From positions 1,798,001 through 1,862,000 of the forward strand of contig NC_015957.1 of the NCBI RefSeq assembly GCF_000147815.2: a stretch of 64,000 nucleotides of DNA, written 5' to 3'. Position 1 is the stretch's first letter, and each line of letters begins with the position of its first letter. The DNA comes from Streptomyces violaceusniger Tu 4113. Lineage in GTDB: Bacteria; Actinomycetota; Actinomycetes; Streptomycetales; Streptomycetaceae. Positions 35,445 to 42,834 of this stretch are shown piece by piece. A program made the position numbers and the translations under genes. Under the pieces are notes generated by a model, which was not told where the DNA came from, made no database searches, and was given only the letters and a program-made list of their open reading frames with translations.

Positions 35445-35950
35445 CCGGACCCGAGAGCGAGGAACTTCCGTTGCGCCGCGCAGTCTGTCCGGGGTCGTTC
35501 GACCCCGTCACCAATGGACACCTCGACATCATCGGCCGTGCCTCCAAGCTCTATGACGTCGTGTACGTCGCCGTGATGATCAACAAGTCGAAGCAGGGCC
35601 TGTACACGGTGGACGAGCGGATCGATTTCCTCCGCCAGACCACCGAGGAGTACGGGAACGTCAAGGTAGAGGCGTTCCATGGACTTCTGGTCGACTTCTG
35701 CAAGCAGCGGGACATCCCCGCGATCGTCAAGGGGCTGCGAGCCGTCAGCGACTTCGACTACGAGCTGCAGATGGCCCAGATGAACAACGGCCTCTCCGGC
35801 GTGGAGACGCTGTTCGTGCCCACCAACCCCACCTACAGCTTCCTCTCCTCCAGCCTGGTCAAGGAGGTCGCGGCCTGGGGCGGCGACGTCTCCCACCTGG
35901 TGCCCCCGGTGGTGCTGGAATCGCTCTCCGAGCGGCTCGGCCGGAAGTAG
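35441..35950 (+). CDS. coaD: phosphopantetheine adenylyltransferase
   Basis: A 169-residue nucleotidyltransferase for coenzyme A synthesis. CPGSFDPVTNGHLDIIGRAS contains the T/HxGH-like motif; VKGLRAVSDFDYELQMAQMN and SFLSSSLVKEVAAWGGDVSHLVP complete the fold. The start is ATG 35441, overlapping rsmD by 4 bases; it adds about ten residues before the conserved RRAVCPGS. Confidence 0.95.
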   Translation: MTGPESEELPLRRAVCPGSFDPVTNGHLDIIGRASKLYDVVYVAVMINKSKQGLYTVDERIDFLRQTTEEYGNVKVEAFHGLLVDFCKQRDIPAIVKGLRAVSDFDYELQMAQMNNGLSGVETLFVPTNPTYSFLSSSLVKEVAAWGGDVSHLVPPVVLESLSERLGRK

Positions 35951-36057
35951 CGGCTGACGGGACGTCAGCGGCTGTCCGGGAGCGGTCCGCTCGCCGTACA
36001 GTCGTGCCGTTCGTTCTCCGTTCCCATCCGCATCCAGACAGTCTGCGAGCACCCACA

Positions 36058-37197
36058 GTGGACGTGCAGAAGAAGCTCGACGAGATCGTCGATACCGTCG
36101 GCGGCGCCCGGTCCATGCCCATGTCGGCCTCGTGCGTGATCAACCGTGCCGAGCTGCTCGCCATGCTCGAAGAGGTGCGTGCGGCACTCCCGGACTCCCT
36201 GGCCCACGCCCAGGAGCTGATCGGCGGCCGGGACCAGATGGTGGCGGAGGCCCGCCAGGAGGCCGGGCGGATCATCGAGTCCGCGCACGCCCAGGGCGCC
36301 TCGTTGATCTCGGACACGGAGATGGTGCGCAAGTCCCAGGAGGAGGCCGACCGGATCCTCACCGAGGCCCGCCGGGAGGCCGAGGAGATCCGGGCCGAGG
36401 CCGACGACTACGTGGACAGCAAGCTGGCCAACTTCGAGGTCGTGCTCACCAAGACCATCGGCTCGGTGGGCCGCGGCCGGGAGAAGCTGCTCGGCCGCGT
36501 CCCCGGCGCCGAGGACGGCTTCGAACAGCCCGACGAGGGCCCGGAGCGCAGCGCCGACCCGGCGACCCTGCGGCAGCGCGCCGACGAATACGTGGACACC
36601 AAGCTGGGGGCCGTCTCGGCGGTCCTCTCCAAGACCCTGGAGGCGGTCGGCCGGGGCCGCCAGAAGCTGCTCGGGGCGCGGCCCGCCGATGAGCTCGGCG
36701 CCCATATGGCGGCCCAGGACGAGGCCGGCATGGCCCTGCGGACCACCGACGACGACTTTCTGGCGGACCTCGCCCAGTCCCAGGCGGCCGTCGCGCAGCC
36801 CGTGGCGCAGCCCGATCAGGCGGCCGCCGACGCCGCGTACTACGCCGCCACGGCGGGCTATCAGCAGCAGGACGCGTACGGCTATCAGCAGCAGGCGTAC
36901 GTACCGCAGCAGGAGCAGCAGGCGTACGTATCGCAGCAGGAGCAGCAGGCGTACGTACCGCAGCAGCAGGACCCGTACGCCATGCAGGGCGGCTATCAGC
37001 AGGACGCCTATGCCTGGCAGCAGCAGGCCCAGGCCCAGGGCTACGACCCGAACGCGGGCTACGTGCCCCAGCAGCCCCAGCAGCCGCCGCAGCACCATCA
37101 TCAGCAGCAGTCGGGCGCCGCGCTCGACGAGACCAGCCTGTTCGACACGAGCATGATCGACCTCGATCAGCTCCGCCAGTACGAGCAGGGCCGCTAG
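36058..37197 (+). CDS. coiled-coil protein with Gln-rich repetitive tail (DivIVA-like / ATP-synthase-B-like)
   Basis: A 379-residue soluble protein. The N-terminal 85 residues or so include VQKKLDEIVDTVGGAR and LLAMLEEVRAALPDSLAHAQELI. A long charged coiled coil follows (QEEADRILTEARREAEEIRAEADDYVDSKLANFEVVLTKTIGSVGRGREKLLG), and a second YVDTKLGAVSAVLSKTLEAVGRGRQKLLG copy lies about 60 residues later, so the module is internally duplicated. The tail is Gln/Tyr-rich. It is often annotated as DivIVA-like or as a relative of F0 subunit b; the real role is unknown. GTG 36058 is chosen, GTG 36064 possible. It is downstream of coaD. Confidence 0.8.
   Translation: MDVQKKLDEIVDTVGGARSMPMSASCVINRAELLAMLEEVRAALPDSLAHAQELIGGRDQMVAEARQEAGRIIESAHAQGASLISDTEMVRKSQEEADRILTEARREAEEIRAEADDYVDSKLANFEVVLTKTIGSVGRGREKLLGRVPGAEDGFEQPDEGPERSADPATLRQRADEYVDTKLGAVSAVLSKTLEAVGRGRQKLLGARPADELGAHMAAQDEAGMALRTTDDDFLADLAQSQAAVAQPVAQPDQAAADAAYYAATAGYQQQDAYGYQQQAYVPQQEQQAYVSQQEQQAYVPQQQDPYAMQGGYQQDAYAWQQQAQAQGYDPNAGYVPQQPQQPPQHHHQQQSGAALDETSLFDTSMIDLDQLRQYEQGR
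36895..36969 (+). repeat. 27-bp in-frame tandem repeat in the Gln-rich tail
   Basis: Units at 36895-36921 and 36922-36948 plus a partial third to 36969. Each encodes AYV(P/S)QQEQQ. One base differs between the two full units, so the duplication is recent. Confidence 0.8.
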
Positions 37198-37243
37198 GTC
37201 CCGTCCTCCCCAGGCCGCGAGAATTCCGCCCCCACCGGGCGGA

Positions 37244-37273
37244 TTGGGTCTATGGCGGCCTGTCCAGTATCCT
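37244..37273 (+). promoter_or_regulatory. promoter of the DUF177-rpmF-rnc operon
   Basis: TTGGGT (37244-37249), an 18-bp spacer and TATCCT (37268-37273). Transcription would begin near 37280, leaving a leader of about 85 nt. Confidence 0.4.
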
Positions 37274-37365
37274 GGCTCTTCGGTCGCGTGTACGTCCGCG
37301 ATCCCGGCTGCCCGTTTCGTAGTGAATGATCGGGTGGCCCGCCGCAGCGTAGAAAGCAGGAAGCC

Positions 37366-37989
37366 CTGAACGCCCGCCTCGACCACCGTGCCCCTCTCGT
37401 GTTCGACACGCGCGAGCTGAGCCGTCGTCCTGGTGCGCTGAAAAGGATCTCCCGTTCCGTGGCGGCGCCGAAGGACCTCGGTATCGAGGTCATCGGGGTG
37501 CCGGAAGGCGCGACCGTCGAGCTGGACCTCCGCCTGGAGTCGGTCATGGAAGGGGTGCTTGTCACAGGCACCGCCCGTGCACCGCTGACGGGGGAGTGCG
37601 TAAGGTGTCTGGAGCCGCTGGAGCGAGAGTTCGAAGCGGATTTCCAGGAGATGTACTCCTACCCCGACGCCGACGACCGGAGCCGCGACGCGGATACCGG
37701 CGACGACGCCGAGGAGGAGGACAGGCTCTTCCTCGAGGCCGACTTGTTCGACCTCGAGCCCGTGCTGCGTGACGCGGTGGTGCTCGCACTGCCGCTGCAG
37801 CCGGTGTGCCGGGAGGACTGCCCGGGGCTGTGTGCCGAATGCGGCGCCCGCCTCACGGACGACCCCGACCACCACCACGATGCCGCCGACATCCGTTGGG
37901 CGGCACTGCAGGGACTCGCCGAGACCATCAGGGACGGCGAGAAGGACAACGCACCCCGCGAGCGCGGGGATGACCCACAGGAGAAGTAG
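37366..37989 (+). CDS. DUF177 (YceD) family protein, possible CTG start
   Basis: A DUF177 protein of about 207 residues. [18 protein letters not shown] opens the conserved region. [23 protein letters not shown] and [16 protein letters not shown] supply the paired Cys motifs. An acidic stretch lies between them. It precedes rpmF by 2 bp, the usual arrangement, and YceD proteins are tied to 23S rRNA/L32 biology. The start is unusual. The first ATG/GTG/TTG is GTG 37399, with no ribosome site and within the conserved region. CTG 37366 has AGGA four bases upstream and restores the expected N-terminal 11 residues. The only upstream in-frame codons back to the stop at 37327 offer no other start. Confidence 0.85.
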   Translation: MNARLDHRAPLVFDTRELSRRPGALKRISRSVAAPKDLGIEVIGVPEGATVELDLRLESVMEGVLVTGTARAPLTGECVRCLEPLEREFEADFQEMYSYPDADDRSRDADTGDDAEEEDRLFLEADLFDLEPVLRDAVVLALPLQPVCREDCPGLCAECGARLTDDPDHHHDAADIRWAALQGLAETIRDGEKDNAPRERGDDPQEK

Positions 37990-37991
37990 CC

Positions 37992-38165
37992 GTGGCTGTT
38001 CCGAAGCGGAAGATGTCGCGCAGCAACACGCGCCACCGCCGGTCGCAGTGGAAGGCTGCGGTCCCCACCCTGGTGGCGTGCGAGCGCTGCCACGAGCCGA
38101 AGCAGCAGCACATCGCGTGCCCGAGCTGCGGCACCTACAACCGCCGCCAGGTCCTCGAGGTCTGA
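37992..38165 (+). CDS. rpmF: 50S ribosomal protein L32 (zinc-binding form)
   Basis: A 57-residue protein starting [17 protein letters not shown]. It has CxxC pairs at Cys30/Cys33 and Cys43/Cys46, the zinc ribbon of the C+ form. GTG 37992 comes 2 bp after the DUF177 stop, behind GGAGAAG. rnc follows closely, giving the conserved DUF177-rpmF-rnc operon. Confidence 0.97.
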   Translation: MAVPKRKMSRSNTRHRRSQWKAAVPTLVACERCHEPKQQHIACPSCGTYNRRQVLEV

Positions 38166-38184
38166 TCGGCGGGTGACAGGCTCT

Positions 38185-39021
38185 ATGTCAGACGCCACTA
38201 CGCCCCCGCGTAAGCGCGGTGAAGCGTCCCAGGCGGACACGGCCTCGTCTCACACGATCCTGGAAGGGCGGCTCGGGTACCAGCTCGAGTCCGCCCTTCT
38301 GGTGCGTGCGCTGACCCACCGCTCCTTCGCGTACGAGAACGGCGGGCTGCCCACCAACGAGCGGCTGGAATTCCTCGGGGATTCCGTGCTCGGCCTGGTG
38401 GTCACCGACACGCTGTACCGCATCCACCCCGACCTGCCCGAGGGCCAGCTGGCCAAGCTGCGGGCCGCGGTGGTGAACTCGCGCGCGCTCGCTGAAGTGG
38501 GCCGCGGTCTGGACCTCGGCGCCTTCATCCGGCTCGGCCGGGGCGAAGAGGGCACCGGGGGCAGAGACAAGGCTTCCATCCTCGCCGACACCCTTGAAGC
38601 GGTGATCGGCGCGGTCTATCTCGACCAGGGGCTCGACGCTGCCGCTGAGCTGGTGCACCGGCTCTTCGACCCGCTGATCGAGAAGTCCTCGAACCTCGGC
38701 GCCGGCCTGGACTGGAAGACCAGCCTCCAGGAGCTGACCGCCACCGAGGGGCTCGGGGTCCCCGAGTACCTGGTCTCCGAGACCGGTCCCGACCACGAGA
38801 AGACCTTCACGGCTGCTGCCCGCGTCGGTGGTGTCGCGTACGGCACCGGCACCGGCCGCAGCAAGAAGGAAGCCGAGCAGCAGGCGGCCGAGGCCGCTTG
38901 GCGCGCGATTCGCGCGGCTGCCGACGAGGCTCAGGCGAAGGCCAAGGCGGCCGACGCCGGAACCGCCATCACGGCGGCGGACGGCGGTGCCGCCGCCGAC
39001 ACGGCCTCCTCGGCACGCTGA
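38185..39021 (+). CDS. rnc: ribonuclease III
   Basis: A 278-residue double-strand-specific endoribonuclease. The catalytic signature [14 protein letters not shown] and the second acidic site [15 protein letters not shown] are intact. A complete dsRNA-binding domain follows ([64 protein letters not shown]). The Ala-rich tail is low complexity. In S. coelicolor this gene is absB, a global regulator of antibiotic synthesis. ATG 38185 is preferred over GTG 38173. Confidence 0.96.
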   Translation: MSDATTPPRKRGEASQADTASSHTILEGRLGYQLESALLVRALTHRSFAYENGGLPTNERLEFLGDSVLGLVVTDTLYRIHPDLPEGQLAKLRAAVVNSRALAEVGRGLDLGAFIRLGRGEEGTGGRDKASILADTLEAVIGAVYLDQGLDAAAELVHRLFDPLIEKSSNLGAGLDWKTSLQELTATEGLGVPEYLVSETGPDHEKTFTAAARVGGVAYGTGTGRSKKEAEQQAAEAAWRAIRAAADEAQAKAKAADAGTAITAADGGAAADTASSAR

Positions 39022-39063
39022 TCGCCCTTCCCCGCCGTACTGTCCGTCACGTCCGTAACACCT

Positions 39064-39118
39064 CTCACCGCCCCCGCGGCGGACGGCCCGCCCGGCCGTT
39101 CCGCCCGGGGGCGGTGAG
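39064..39118 (+). terminator. long hairpin between rnc and mutM
   Basis: CTCACCGCCCCCG (39064-39076) pairs with CGGGGGCGGTGAG (39106-39118). The intervening bases can pair further with one bulge, forming a very long GC stem. It ends 24 bases before the mutM start. Confidence 0.6.
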
Positions 39119-39142
39119 GGCTCAAGGCCAAGGAGGCCCCCG

Positions 39143-40075
39143 TTGCCCGAGCTGCCCGAGGTCGAGGTGGTCCGCCGCGGACTGGAGCGCTGGGTCAGCG
39201 GCCGTACGGTCGCCGAGGTCCAGGTGCTGCATCCGCGCGCGGTCCGTCGCCACCTCGGCGGCCCGGAGGACTTCGCGGCCCGGCTCAGGGGCCGCCGCAC
39301 CGGGATCGTCCGCCGCCGCGGCAAGTACCTGTGGCTGCCGTTCGACGATGACGCCGCCGCCGAGGCGGTTCTGGCCCATCTCGGGATGAGCGGGCAGCTC
39401 CTGGTCCAGCCGGCCGAGGCCCCCGACGAGAAGCATCTGCGCATCCGGGTCCGCTTCGCCGATGCCGCGGGCACCGAGCTGCGCTTCGTCGACCAGCGCA
39501 CCTTCGGCGGGCTCTCGCTGCACGACACCGTCCCCGGCGACCTGGAGGGGCTGCCGGACGCCATCGCGCACATCGCCCGCGACCCGCTGGACCCCGCCTT
39601 CGACGAGGCGGCCTTCCACACCGCGCTGCGCCGCCGCCGCACCACCATCAAGCGCGCCCTGCTGGACCAGTCGCTGATCAGCGGGGTCGGCAACATCTAC
39701 GCCGACGAGGCGCTGTGGCGCGCCCGGCTGCACTACGACCGGCCGACCGCGACCCTCGCCCGCCCGCGCGCCGCCGAACTCCTCGGCCATGTGCGCGAGG
39801 TGATGACCGCGGCGCTGGCCGTCGGCGGCACCAGCTTCGACAGCCTCTACGTCAATGTGAACGGCGAGTCCGGCTACTTCGAGCGCTCGCTGGACGCGTA
39901 CGGCCGGGAGAACGAGCCGTGCCGCCGCTGCGGCACCGCGATGCGCCGCCGCCCCTGGATGAACCGCTCCAGCTACTTCTGCCCGCGCTGTCAGCGCCCG
40001 CCGCGCCCGGCCATCGTGGCCCGGCCGGCATCCCGCCTGGCCGCCTCGCCGCTCTCGGCGCGCGCCGTGTCGTAG
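39143..40075 (+). CDS. mutM: formamidopyrimidine-DNA glycosylase
   Basis: A 310-residue base-excision enzyme for oxidised purines. The start must be TTG 39143 because the enzyme uses Pro2 and Glu3 (MPELPEVE) as catalytic residues; AAGGAGG lies upstream. [20 protein letters not shown] carries the helix-two-turn-helix, and the C-terminal zinc finger is [24 protein letters not shown]. About 25 residues follow the zinc finger ([22 protein letters not shown]), longer than usual, and this end overlaps the convergent HxlR gene by 85 bp. Confidence 0.95.
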   Translation: MPELPEVEVVRRGLERWVSGRTVAEVQVLHPRAVRRHLGGPEDFAARLRGRRTGIVRRRGKYLWLPFDDDAAAEAVLAHLGMSGQLLVQPAEAPDEKHLRIRVRFADAAGTELRFVDQRTFGGLSLHDTVPGDLEGLPDAIAHIARDPLDPAFDEAAFHTALRRRRTTIKRALLDQSLISGVGNIYADEALWRARLHYDRPTATLARPRAAELLGHVREVMTAALAVGGTSFDSLYVNVNGESGYFERSLDAYGRENEPCRRCGTAMRRRPWMNRSSYFCPRCQRPPRPAIVARPASRLAASPLSARAVS

Positions 40076-40464
40076 CGCTCCCGCGCCGTCAGCACCTCGG
40101 GCATCCGGTCCTCGACCAGATTGATCAGTGCCAGCAGCCGCTCGGCGACACCGCTGCCCAGCGGGGTCAGCCGGTAGTCCACGCGGGGCGGGTTGGTCGG
40201 CTGGGCCTCGCGGTGCACCAGACCGTCGCGCTCCAGCGCGTGCAGCGTCTGGGACAGCATCTTCTCGCTGACCCCGTCGACCCGCCGCCGCAGCTCGTTG
40301 AAGCGGAAGGTGCCCTCGTGGAGCGCGCCCAGGATGAGGGCGCCCCATTTTCCGGTGACATGCTCCAGCGTGCCGCGCGAGGGGCAGGCGCGGGCGAACA
40401 CGTCGAAGGCCAGGTTCTCCGCGTCCGCCGTGGAGGACGCCGCGCCAGTGCGTTCACAGTCCAT
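39991..40464 (-). CDS. HxlR-family transcriptional regulator
   Basis: A 157-residue winged-helix regulator. The HxlR core [78 protein letters not shown] is complete. A Cys at the HxlR position ([10 protein letters not shown]) and Cys3 could be redox-sensing, as in YodB/HypR relatives. ATG 40464 is supported by TATGGT six bases upstream (leaderless pattern); GTG 40470 is an alternative. The C-terminal 30 residues are antisense to mutM. Confidence 0.9.
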   Translation of the reverse strand: MDCERTGAASSTADAENLAFDVFARACPSRGTLEHVTGKWGALILGALHEGTFRFNELRRRVDGVSEKMLSQTLHALERDGLVHREAQPTNPPRVDYRLTPLGSGVAERLLALINLVEDRMPEVLTARERYDTARAESGEAARRDAGRATMAGRGGR

Positions 40465-40543
40465 GCACACACCATACGCGCACTCAGCGCTGACTCCCGG
40501 GCTGCGCTTTCGGATGGTGAGTATGCAGCTACGGGCGTATGCG

Positions 40544-40575
40544 AAGCCCGGGGCGCGTGCGTACGCCCCGGGCTT
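40544..40575 (-). terminator. hairpin after the CAP-domain gene
   Basis: AAGCCCGGGGCG (40544-40555) pairs perfectly with CGCCCCGGGCTT (40564-40575) around eight bases, 36 bases past the stop of the leftward CAP gene and before the leftward HxlR gene. Confidence 0.7.
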
Positions 40576-40610
40576 GGCGGGTGACCTGCGGCTGCTGCCC
40601 GCTCAGCGGC

Positions 40611-41528
40611 TCAGTAGCCGAAGTCCTGGGTCCACCAGGGGCCGCCGGTGCCGAGGTGCGTGCCGACGCCCAGTCGCTTGAACGAGCAGTTGAGGATGTT
40701 GGCGCGGTGGCCGGAGCTGTTCATCCAGGAGTCCATCACGGCCTGCGCGTCCGACTGGCCGCGGGCGATGTTCTCCCCGCCCAGGTCCAGGATGCCCGCG
40801 CTCTCGGCGCGGTCCCAGGGGCTGTCGCCGTCCGGGCTGATGTGGTCGAAGAACTGGCGCAGGGACATGTCCGCGCTGAAGTCCTCGGCCAACTGGGCGA
40901 GTTTGGGGTCGGCCGTCACGGGGGCGCAGCCGGCCTTCTCGCGCTCTTCGTTGACGAGAGTGAGGACCTCGGTCTCCGAGGCGGTCTCGGGACCGGCCGA
41001 CTCCGCCGGGGGCGCGGGTGCGGTCGGCTCCGTCGTGGGCGTACGGGACGGCTTCCCGTGCCCGCCGCCCTTCGAGCCGCCCTTGCCGTTTCCGCCGTCT
41101 CCACCGTTCCCGGAGGGCGCGGAGGGCCCCGGCTGCTCCGGCGGTGTGGTGGAAGGGGTGCTGGAGGGCTTGGAGGGGGTCTTTGAGGGAGTTGTGGAGG
41201 GTGCGTGAGGGCGATCGTCGCCGCGGCTGGGCGGTATCGAGCTGCGGTCGGTGGGGGCCGCGGACTGCGAGCCCTGTGTCTCCAGCCCCGAGTCCGTGGG
41301 ACCGCCCGCCTGGACCTGTCCGGCGGAGTCATTGCCCCCGCCCAGTTTGTAGCCGTCTCCCGGAACGAGTCCGGAGGCCATCGCCACCGCGCCAACCGCG
41401 ACGGCGGCGGACACGCCCAACAGTCCGGTCCGGACCGGAGCGAGGGGGCTCCGGTGCGGTCCCCGGTGGCGGCCTGCGATGGCGTCGTGCGCCACGGCTC
41501 CGGGGGCAGATCGTCGATGGCGGCCCAT
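40611..41528 (-). CDS. exported CAP/SCP-domain protein
   Basis: A 305-residue protein. A basic N-terminus and hydrophobic segment TGLLGVSAAVAVGAVAMASGLV (about 31-52) act as signal or anchor. A Ser/Thr/Pro/Lys-rich linker of about 100 residues probably spans the wall. The C-terminal CAP domain has VLTLVNEEREKAGCAPVTADPKLAQLA, FDHISPDGDSPWDRAESAGI, GENIARG, HRANILNCSF and WWTQDFG. Such proteins are secreted and often lipid- or wall-associated; the activity is not established. ATG 41528 lies after AAGGAAGG. Confidence 0.9.
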   Translation of the reverse strand: MGRHRRSAPGAVAHDAIAGRHRGPHRSPLAPVRTGLLGVSAAVAVGAVAMASGLVPGDGYKLGGGNDSAGQVQAGGPTDSGLETQGSQSAAPTDRSSIPPSRGDDRPHAPSTTPSKTPSKPSSTPSTTPPEQPGPSAPSGNGGDGGNGKGGSKGGGHGKPSRTPTTEPTAPAPPAESAGPETASETEVLTLVNEEREKAGCAPVTADPKLAQLAEDFSADMSLRQFFDHISPDGDSPWDRAESAGILDLGGENIARGQSDAQAVMDSWMNSSGHRANILNCSFKRLGVGTHLGTGGPWWTQDFGY

Positions 41529-41719
41529 CTCCTGCCTTCCTTGTGTTCTCGGCGTCAAAAGTCGCTCGAAATGTGTCACTCGTGTGCGCGAGCCATGTAT
41601 CACTCGTGTGGGTGAGTCTCGTTGAGCCGGGACTGTACGCCATTCGGGCCCCAACGCGCGTGCACAGTGGCTAATTGGATGGTTTAGCGCCTGCTCGCGC
41701 GTGGGGTTAGCGTGCGCGT

Positions 41720-42001
41720 ATGAACGAGAGAGTCCGCCTCACCGTGTGGGTCCGCGGCCATGTCCAAGGCGTCGGCTTCCGCTGGTACACCCGGGCCAAC
41801 GCACTGCGCATCGGGGGCCTCGTCGGCTTTGCCTCCAACCTCGCCGACGGGCGGGTGCAGGTGGTCGCGGAGGGCCCGCGTGCGGAATGCGAACAGCTAC
41901 TCGAATGGCTGCAGGATGGCGACACGCCCGGGAAAGTCGAGGGAATCACCGAGATCTGGGACACACCGCGCGGTGGTTACGGCACCTTCGAAATCCGTTG
42001 A
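41720..42001 (+). CDS. acyP: acylphosphatase
   Basis: A 93-residue enzyme hydrolysing acyl phosphates. The signature [18 protein letters not shown] carries the phosphate-binding Arg, and the catalytic Asn lies in [22 protein letters not shown] 41720 is preceded by TAGCGT six bases upstream, which fits a leaderless transcript. Confidence 0.95.
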   Translation: MNERVRLTVWVRGHVQGVGFRWYTRANALRIGGLVGFASNLADGRVQVVAEGPRAECEQLLEWLQDGDTPGKVEGITEIWDTPRGGYGTFEIR

Positions 42002-42373
42002 TCAACTCACCGGAGGATCCCTCCGCGGTACCCCGCTGACCATGCCTTCCCTGCGCACGGTGAGTAGAAATCGGCTGATGGTTGCCAATGGCGCCGCGCC
42101 GTGGAAGGCTGCGGTGTCACGGAAGATCCCCGACCGCCATGGGTCCTCTGGAGAGGGGTGGGCACAGTCCGCCGCCCGTGTGCTCTCGACCCCTGCGGCC
42201 CCGTCGGCATGTGATCGTGTTGACCCTCAAACCAATTGGTGAGACGCTGGAAGCCCCGCGCACCTTAACTGTTTGCCGCGCAGCACGGTAGTAATTCGGC
42301 AGGCAACGCGGGTGCAAATCTCTCACGACCCAGACCGCTTCGGTCGGTCACTCAGTGTGGAGGACCATCCATC
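42002..42373. other. intergenic region between acylphosphatase and the small coiled-coil gene
   Basis: A 6-bp hairpin (CGGAGG-ATC-CCTCCG, 42011-42025) follows acyP and may terminate it. The rest is less GC-rich, includes TTGACC at 42220-42225 and probably carries the promoter of the next gene, but no matching -10 is clear. No gene is supported. Confidence 0.4.
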
Positions 42374-42583
42374 ATGGCAAAGGCGCTTCTCGGTTACGTC
42401 GGCGGTTCCGACCCCCGAGTCCTCGCCGAGATGCGACGGCTTCAGCAGCGCGTCCAGGATCTCGAATCCGAGCTCGTCCGGATTCAGGCCGAGAACGACG
42501 CACTGTCCGCCGCCGCTCACTACCACGGCGACTCGCTGCTCGAAAGCATCGACGTATCCCAGGCGGAGCCTGCGCTCGCCTGA
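42374..42583 (+). CDS. small conserved coiled-coil protein
   Basis: A 69-residue protein. MAKALLGYVGGSDPRVLAEMRRLQQRVQDLESELVRIQAENDALS contains one heptad coiled coil after a short hydrophobic start. The C-terminus is acidic. ATG 42374 follows GTGGAGGACC. No known domain. Its place upstream of smc looks conserved in Streptomyces from memory; the function is unknown. Confidence 0.8.
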   Translation: MAKALLGYVGGSDPRVLAEMRRLQQRVQDLESELVRIQAENDALSAAAHYHGDSLLESIDVSQAEPALA

Positions 42584-42834
42584 CCCAGCCCAAGGGCCGG
42601 TCGGGCTGCATCGTCAGCCGCTTGAGAATCTTCAAGGGACGCCTCGGCGTCCCTTCGTCGTATCCCCAGTCATATCCCCAAGTGGTCTCCGAGCCACCCT
42701 TACCGACTGATGTGCCCCTCTCTCCCAGCGGTGAAACCGATCATTGCTGAAACCGAGAAAAAGCCGGGACGGGAGCGCGGCACCACCATCACGGGACGGG
42801 GCCGGAAGAGGGGTGGCGGGTAGAGTCCAAAGGC

